This document shows, piece after piece, positions 57,946-64,000 of a stretch of DNA of 64,000 nucleotides. The position numbers were made by a program, and so were the translations under genes. Below the pieces are notes generated by a model. It was not told the origin of the DNA and searched no databases. It saw only the letters and a program-made list of their open reading frames with translations. Source of the DNA: Xylocopa sonorina (taxonomy: Eukaryota; Arthropoda; Insecta; Hymenoptera; Apidae); contig NC_135205.1 in the NCBI RefSeq assembly GCF_050948175.1, forward strand, positions 7,229,795 through 7,293,794, given 5' to 3'. Position 1 is the first letter of the stretch; every line of letters begins with the position of its first letter.

Positions 57946-59668
57946 CCTCTTTGAAAACGAGCAGCTCGTTTCTCCGCTCGTAAGGTCTCTCGTAACCGGA
58001 TAACCGGCCAGCTTTGCTTCCGCAGTCGTTCGGTTGCGAGCCTGAGCGCAACGATCCACCGACGATGGATACCAACGGAAGATCAATCCCGGCGTATAAA
58101 CGATGACGTTAATAATGCCGAGATAAAGCATTCCACGAATAGAAATAACGCCGTTTCAGATTTCACTCGAGCGACGTTATTAGGGAATTCGGAATTGCCT
58201 CGGCTCACCCTGAAACGGAGTTCACTGTCGCTCCGGTTAGTTTTGCTCGGCTCTTTCTTCGAACACACTCTTTATGTCGGTACTCGACGAATAAATGTAT
58301 CTGGTACGTAATACTGCAATGCTTAACTATCGGAGAAATATATTATAGCTCGTAAAAGATTAAGCGCTTGTAGTCAAAACATATAATTTGCATAACACGC
58401 GGTAAGTTACGTTCAAGTTTTTGAAATACTGTTACGAGTACGGCCAGTGTACACAGCATAGCACAGAGGTTTAGTAATTACGCAAGTAGGTAATATTCGA
58501 AGAAGCATTGCACGCTCGCATTTCTGTTAACAGCGTATACTTTTACAATGCAAGTAGCCGGATTTTTTGGGAAGTAAAAACGAGAAGAAAGCCGCGAAAC
58601 GTATAAAGGAAGAAAGGATGATCGATCGGATCGGTAATAGCGATCGAAGGAGGGTTCGCGCGAAAATAAAAGGGGGCCGGTGCGGTGGTCGTACCGTTTG
58701 GAGCGCGAGGAAAGAAGGCTCGCGCGTCGGAGGAGGCCTCCTCGCAGGATTCTAGCCCGGAGCGACGCGGAATCACTCAGAGAGCAGCGCCGGCCGTTAC
58801 TTCATTTTTGCGGACCGTTTACAACGTCCTGTCCACTCGCGTGGCATCGTTGCTGGCATTTCGATGCATAATAAACGAGCGGTTAGCCCTGTGCCGTGGC
58901 TAACACCTCTGGGCCCCCCGCCTTCTTTTCTACGAGTCAAACTACGAGGAATCCCTCCCTCTCTCTTCGAGGCGAGCCGCGTATAACGAGATACCGAGCC
59001 GAGTCGGAGGGGGTGAAGAGCTCGCGCGCACCTCTGCGTCTTCGTTAACCTCGAATACAAACATCGGGAAAACGAACGAATCGTAAACTTGAACCCGCGA
59101 TGCGTACGTGTAACGATCGATAATCGATGCCACCTGCAGGACGTGTGGTAGTTGGGAAAAAAAACGTGGAAGCGGCGCGCATCGGAGCGATTATTTGCGC
59201 CGTGCGACGATAATGGATACGGAAAGGCGGTTTGAATCCGGCCGAATGGGCGTATGAATGGTCGCCGTTTAGCGTAATTATTGGCGCATTGTCTACGGCA
59301 CAATACCAGCCGCGAAATTGGCATGCAAAAATCGGATGCGATCCTATTGTCGGCCATTGTACGATCCATAGCTGCGTGTCTGCCTCCCCCGGCCTCTCCA
59401 GTTTTCGAATATTTCGCCGTCAATGCCGTCGATTCGTTCCCCAATCGAATTTTCACCTGGAACCACCGAAAAAGGGATTCACCCTTTATTATTTCTTCCT
59501 CCCTCCGTCTTTTTTTTCTACTGTTTTTTTTTTCTACTTTTTTCAAACGGCGCTAGTTCGTTTCGAGGTAAAAGTTGAGGATGACGACGGTGTCGATCGG
59601 TCCTCGAGTAGTCCGGGGACACGCGTGTAGGTCTACCGTAGCCGTAGGAAACACGAGGGCATCTAGCC

Positions 59669-59688
59669 CTCCACGAATCTTCGTGGAG
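59669..59688. other. Hairpin 1 of a palindrome cluster
   Basis: CTCCACGAA and TTCGTGGAG are perfect 9-bp complements separated by TC. Confidence 0.9.
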
Positions 59689-59703
59689 ACTGGAAAGCCT
59701 GGC

Positions 59704-59723
59704 CCAGCCGAAAATTTGGCTGG
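59704..59723. other. Hairpin 2 of a palindrome cluster
   Basis: CCAGCCGAA and TTTGGCTGG pair across nine positions, one of them a G-T wobble, with an AA centre. Confidence 0.85.
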
Positions 59724-59760
59724 TTATTAGGCAAGGGACGTCGGCACGATTCTATCTCTC

Positions 59761-59772
59761 CCGTTCGAACGG
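59761..59772. other. Palindrome 3 of a cluster (CCGTTCGAACGG)
   Basis: A perfect 12-bp palindrome 37 bp after hairpin 2. Confidence 0.9.
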
Positions 59773-60456
59773 AGTAACCGCGGGCTTTTTGTGCGGTCAG
59801 ATTGGCGCCCATTATGCTCCGAAATTGGGCCTTAATTGTGCCAGCGGTAATGAGTCGGGTTGCTCTAATGCAACGCCACCAACCACCAGCACACGTACCA
59901 TCTTAAATCGTTCCTTTGCCTTGCCTGTGCGTCTCTAACGGGTGATCTATCGGCACCAATCAGAATTTAGTAATCGCTTTTTTTTTGTCACGCGTCCGAT
60001 AAGGTTTGCCGTTTAATTTCATTCAATCGAAAGCAACAGTTTAACATAATGTTTAATTCTCCACGGGAAATTGTTTCCTATTAATAATTTCTCGTTACCA
60101 AGAGGAAGTTGGATGCAAAACGACAAGCTCCGACATGCCGACTAATCTCGGAGCATGTAATTTCGGTGTTTACTTGGTTTCTTCTAAAATTATCGGTCAA
60201 TCGCTTTAACGAGCAAAAAACTCCCTCTCTCGAGGGATTATCAATTTGTTACGATATCGCAGTCATAATTGAACATCGATGGACGAGCTCGTTCGTGACA
60301 CCCGGTAGAAAATAGAGAGCGGTAGGAAATACTACTATGTGGCGACGTAGCATTATTTAATTGCTGTTCCGTTGTTTTTTCGTCGCCGGATAATTTGTGT
60401 ACCTGCCGGTGATCTCTCAGTTCCACCACCTCTCACCGTTCCACTCCACTCTCCTC

Positions 60457-60460
<4 letters not shown>

Positions 60461-60490
<30 letters not shown>
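60461..60490. repeat. (TC)n microsatellite
   Basis: Fifteen TC units. Confidence 0.95.
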
Positions 60491-60493
<3 letters not shown>

Positions 60494-61335
60494 CGTTTTG
60501 TGAAAGCTTAGACACAGACTACAGGCATCTCGCTTGAGAACCGATCCGCGTGTATGGGTGCGTAGAGGTTTTATCTCGTTGCGAGAAGTCGGCAGAAAAG
60601 AGCAAAGCAGCCGGGGAAAGGACGGGAGGACCGGTCGGCCTACTCCTAATTGCGCGTAATTACCTATGGAGGCCAATTAGCTAGGATTGGCTGGACGGAT
60701 GATCCGTGGCTAGCCCGAGGAACTCGGTGCCTCTCGTCGCCTTGACTAACTAAACTCACGCGAAAGTCGCTACGTCGACTACGCGAATCGTCCTCGTTTC
60801 GAGAATCCTCTCCCTCCTGGTCGTAGAGGATGCGAAAACGCGAAAAGTAATTGCCGCGATCAATCATGCCAAGTCGCGGGAGTGAGTTAGAACCGAACCG
60901 TATTAAAGAGCGTCCGTCCGTATTGTTTCGCGCCGTCGCGTTGGTACATAAGCAATTTGTTTTCAGCAAACGAGCGTTCCCCTCGCGACGGCTTAATGTT
61001 GTTTAACATTCGCCGACGTTATTCCACCGTTTAACCATCGCTCGGAAAATATCGGTTCGGAAACGTTCCGATCTTGCCGATCGTTCCACGGATTTTTGTT
61101 TACCACCGAAAACTTCGTTCTTGCGTAACGTCCTATATGAACGCACGCTGATGGAAATCACGAAATTCTTTCGGTCTGTGAACTTGGAATATTGGAATGC
61201 TGCCGGTAGGGGCATGCTCAACCATTGGAAACAGTCGATTTATTTCCCCTCTGCACTATATGAATGTTTAGCGCATCAAATTTCGGTCAACCGGAAAAAT
61301 TCTCCCTGAAATAATCATTCGAAGATAGAAAAGAT

Positions 61336-61363
61336 TGAAAAAAAAAAAGGAAAAAGAAAAAAG
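61336..61363. repeat. A-rich tract
   Basis: A runs broken by single or double G. Confidence 0.9.
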
Positions 61364-62057
61364 ATGCGAACCCAACGAACGAGAGCAAAGGATGGAGGGG
61401 GGTCAGTCTTGGAGCTCCTACTCCGGAGATTGTAATATTAACAGGATCTGTGATCGCGATGTTCCCACGTTCCTCTTGGAATTTTTCTCCTCGTATCGGG
61501 GAAGGACTTAATGGCGGTATCGATGTTTTGTGCGTTTCAACGTTGCGAACCGTTTACCGTACCGCGGTACTGTAATTACCTGCCTCTAATTACGCGCGCA
61601 ACACTGTCCTCCCCGGTTTATTTGTTCTGCCGTTTCCCAGAGCATCGCGAGGACTAATACACCTCGGGCGTTTGCAATCCCAGACGATCATAAATAATCG
61701 CACGCACATTCGCAGCCGACCCGGCACGTACGTAATGAGCAATTAACGGCCGAGTTCCTTGTCGGTGATTGCTTCATCGACGCGGAAAAGTCGCGGTTTT
61801 CCATATCTGCCGGACAACTTTCGACGGCGAATGATGCGATACCGGCTGATGCTCGATTCTTAAAGGCTCGAATTCCGTTCCGAGGAGGATAACACTGTCC
61901 TGGTTCCACCCGGAAACTAGAGGGGAAACGCGTACATTTATCTTTACCGATCTTTACATAAGCCGATTCTTTTGAAGATTCGAGTCCTCGGGGGACCCGA
62001 AACGTCGAGGTTCTTCCTTCCAGCGAAGAAAAGGGAAGCTTCGGAAAGAGAAAATCG

Positions 62058-62084
62058 CGGAGGTGGAGGTGGAGGTGGAGGAAG
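62058..62084. repeat. (GGAGGT)n hexanucleotide repeat
   Basis: About four units. The minus strand reads a proline run. Confidence 0.95.
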
Positions 62085-63087
62085 ATGGCTACGGGACAAT
62101 TCGTCATTAGTAAACAAATAGTTTAGCGACCGGTCGGGCCGGGCCCGCATAAACCAAACAACAATAAGGTCCCCGCGGCTCTCCGAAAGAAATACCGACT
62201 CGCTACCCTTCGAGCCGAAGAACCACACCTGGCTTCACCTTCGCAGCAGCTTTACCTGCAACCGATGGCTGCTGAAGAGGTCAGGCCCGTGCGTACCCGA
62301 CCCGGTACCACGCGTTACCGCTAATGCTCGTTTATTTCACGACGAGCTTAGGCTATGGTTAGCATCTCCTCCGATTCTCACCCTCTAGCCTTTCGCCCCG
62401 TCTCATCTCGATACTTCCGCTCCATACGCTACACGTACGCCATTCCGTTCCGTGCTACCGAAAATTTACTGCCCTCCGAGGAATACTTAGCCACACGGGC
62501 ACGTTCCTGATAGAGCCAGTTTCACTAGTTTCCCGTTCATTTTCTACCCACCTGACCGAGACCGATCGGTGTTGAAAGGAATTTCTCCGATCCCTGCGTT
62601 CGTTCGTCACCTCGAATTTCACAATCCTGACGATTAAAATAGAAAAATCAGCCTTCCCAGCCAAGGGCGTCCGGATCCGTGGAAGACCGCTCGCGTCCCT
62701 TTGTCCACCCGAGATCCTTGGTCCTTGATCCTCTCGAAACTATAGGGAGAGGAGCATCGAGATGGTCCCCGTAGCGGGATATTAGCATGACAATGCGTTC
62801 ACCGCGGCCACTCGTTATGTTCCTGATCCGGCGTTCCGTTCCGCGGCGTAAAACAAAATTCCAGTCGACACCTTCGCATGCCGATACTACGGACCGAAAT
62901 GATCACCGCGTAATTGGAAACAGTACGCGTTTCAACCACGCTCTTCGAACCCATTCCTATTTCAGCCTACGGAATAGAAGAACACCCTCTCCCTACCTCT
63001 GTTCATTTTTAAATCCTCTCTTTCTCCCTTCGACGCTTTTGCTCCCTATTACTGCCGACACGTCATCCCTTGTCCACCCTCTTCCAG

Positions 63088-63261
63088 GACAAGCTAGCCT
63101 TCTCCCACGGCTCATTCTTTTACCGAATGAATACCAAAGATGGATCGCTTCCCTCTTTGCACAGCCTCGCTTTGTTCTCCAGAAATTGTCCGATTCCCGA
63201 TGAATTCGAATCGATCTCATCGCGTCCGATCGCGAACGAAAATAAAAGTTGGACCAAGTAG
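63088..63261 (+). CDS. Exon-like frame after a strong acceptor, unknown
   Basis: CATCCCTTGTCCACCCTCTTCCAG ends at 63087, one of the best acceptors in the window. The frame starting GAC AAG CTA is open for 57 codons to a TAG at 63259-63261. It begins DKLAFSHGSFFYRMNTK, has a middle LFSRNCPIPDEFE, and ends NENKSWTK. The composition is balanced. An AATAAA at 63240-63245 lies just inside the end, so it could serve as a poly-A signal only for a transcript ending here. No donor of quality follows. It could be a terminal exon or chance; no family is recognised. It does not splice in frame to the exon at 57587. Confidence 0.2.
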   Translation, partial: DKLAFSHGSFFYRMNTKDGSLPSLHSLALFSRNCPIPDEFESISSRPIANENKSWTK

Positions 63262-63279
63262 TCGCGCGGCACGACGCGC

Positions 63280-63570
63280 GTGCAGGTGGTGAGACCAGAG
63301 GTGTACAAAGGGGATGCAGATAGAAACGATACAAAAGAGGAGCTCGATGCTCACGGGACCAAAGGGAGAATAATGCAGATCCTGGAATTTTTGGAAAACT
63401 TCCGAGCTAATCGACGTGAACGACACAATCGGTTCTACCTGATGGACAGTCCCTTTCGACCACACCGTGAGAAACAGTGTCCGGGAGTATTTTCAAAGCG
63501 ACCGTTACGGAGAGCGAGAGAAGAGCGTGTCTCGATGGGCTCCTCTTCTTCTGGAAGAATTAACAGATAA
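63280..63570 (+). CDS. Open frame with charged composition, unknown
   Basis: From GTG at 63280 the frame is open for 96 codons to TAA. A possible acceptor (GCGCGTGCAG at 63285) lacks a pyrimidine tract. The first ATG in frame is at 63373. The translation is Lys/Glu/Asp/Arg-rich (YKGDADRNDTKEELDAHGTK) with a short amphipathic stretch (MQILEFLENFRANRRERH) and a serine-rich end. The antisense frame over 63217-63465 is also open and hydrophobic, so strand is uncertain. No domain is recognised. Confidence 0.18.
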   Translation: MQVVRPEVYKGDADRNDTKEELDAHGTKGRIMQILEFLENFRANRRERHNRFYLMDSPFRPHREKQCPGVFSKRPLRRAREERVSMGSSSSGRINR

Positions 63571-64000
63571 GAGGGAGAGAGACGCGTTTAGTTCTTCTCC
63601 TATTGTGCTTTCCGTCCATGGGATACGGGACTAAATATTTGCTACTCGGACACGTACGCGCGTCTGAACGTAAGCGAAAGAAATGATATTTCGTAATTTT
63701 AATAATGCCCGAGCCAGACGGTTATGCGCTGTCCGGCAATTATCCTTCTTATTTAAATTGCTAACGAAAGAAGGGTACTCGGTATAAAGAAGAATCGGAG
63801 GGATGGTTGCGTCTTTAACAAGCCATTTGCTTCGATCCGTAACGTAAAATCAAAGGTACCTTCTTAAGATGTCGTAGAGATTCTTAAAAGTTCCTCGATC
63901 GGTTAAACGACGATGTACAGGTACGTCCTAACGAAACGTAACCGATCGGTTTAATTCTGAAAGTTGAACCCCCGATTTGAAGATCCGGACGAACGATGAA
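63571..64000. other. Nothing recognised
   Basis: Unique mixed sequence without a notable frame, repeat or motif. Confidence 0.6.

Larger units (their letters stand above)
57670..63087. other. No supported gene; repeats and a hairpin cluster
   Basis: This stretch holds a GCGTGCTAC repeat at 57905-57945, a group of three palindromes at 59669-59772, a CT microsatellite at 60461-60490 and A-rich or GGA-rich tracts. The 249-codon minus-strand frame at 58797-59546 is Arg/Ser-rich, with a lysine-rich N-terminus from a T-rich tract, and lacks any domain. I treat it as chance. Confidence 0.55.

Noticed and set aside
58340..58398. GTAAGTTACG donor at 58391 with upstream TTATAG acceptor
   Set aside because: Stops in every frame of the enclosed segment and no polypyrimidine tract.
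58797..59546. 249-codon minus-strand open frame
   Set aside because: The N-terminal lysines come from a T-rich tract; the rest is Arg/Ser-rich with no domain, and it overlaps other open frames on the plus strand.

Overview
The window looks like nuclear DNA from an insect, most likely a hymenopteran (bee or ant). It has no bacterial-style gene packing, CpG is abundant rather than depleted, GC- and AT-rich blocks alternate, TAATTA-type motifs are common, and simple repeats are very dense (CT/GA, CGGT, CGTT, ACGT, TTC). The assignment rests on composition and texture only. I found no rRNA, tRNA, recognisable microRNA, CRISPR array, transposase or reverse-transcriptase frame, and no open frame that I can place in a known protein family. 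Most open frames are short, overlap others on both strands, and are what CpG-rich (stop-poor) DNA gives by chance. The window is best read as an intergenic or large-intron region with a few possible transcription units.

Layout. 1-7.2 kb is mixed-GC DNA with one exon-like frame at 2.79 kb. 7.2-12.2 kb is an AT-rich island with the most gene-like structure: a possible three-exon unit on the + strand (splice sites at 9807/9922, 9990/11494 and 11576, reading phase consistent across the one coding junction), an initiator-like site at 10.6 kb, and a TATA + initiator + GTAAGT-donor arrangement at 11.97-12.22 kb. 12.2-26 kb is repeat-rich non-coding DNA. At 26.1 kb a TATA box lies about 90 bp upstream of a consensus splice donor. 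30-34 kb holds an exon-like frame (30147-30743) and two separate pairs of diverged direct duplications (30481/30828 and 33304/33697). 35-37 kb has the longest open frame and a CAG-rich glutamine-coding frame on the minus strand. 47.6-48.5 kb is a CpG-rich, promoter-like segment. 57.2-57.7 kb has a possible start exon plus second exon joined by a GC-AG intron. The last kilobase has two further exon-like frames.

All gene calls are ab initio guesses from splice signals, phase and frame openness, with correspondingly low confidence. Simple repeats, palindromes and duplicated elements are direct observations. The best candidates for something undescribed are the two local duplicated-element pairs, the hairpin cluster at 59.67-59.77 kb, and the small cysteine-rich unit at 9.9-11.6 kb.
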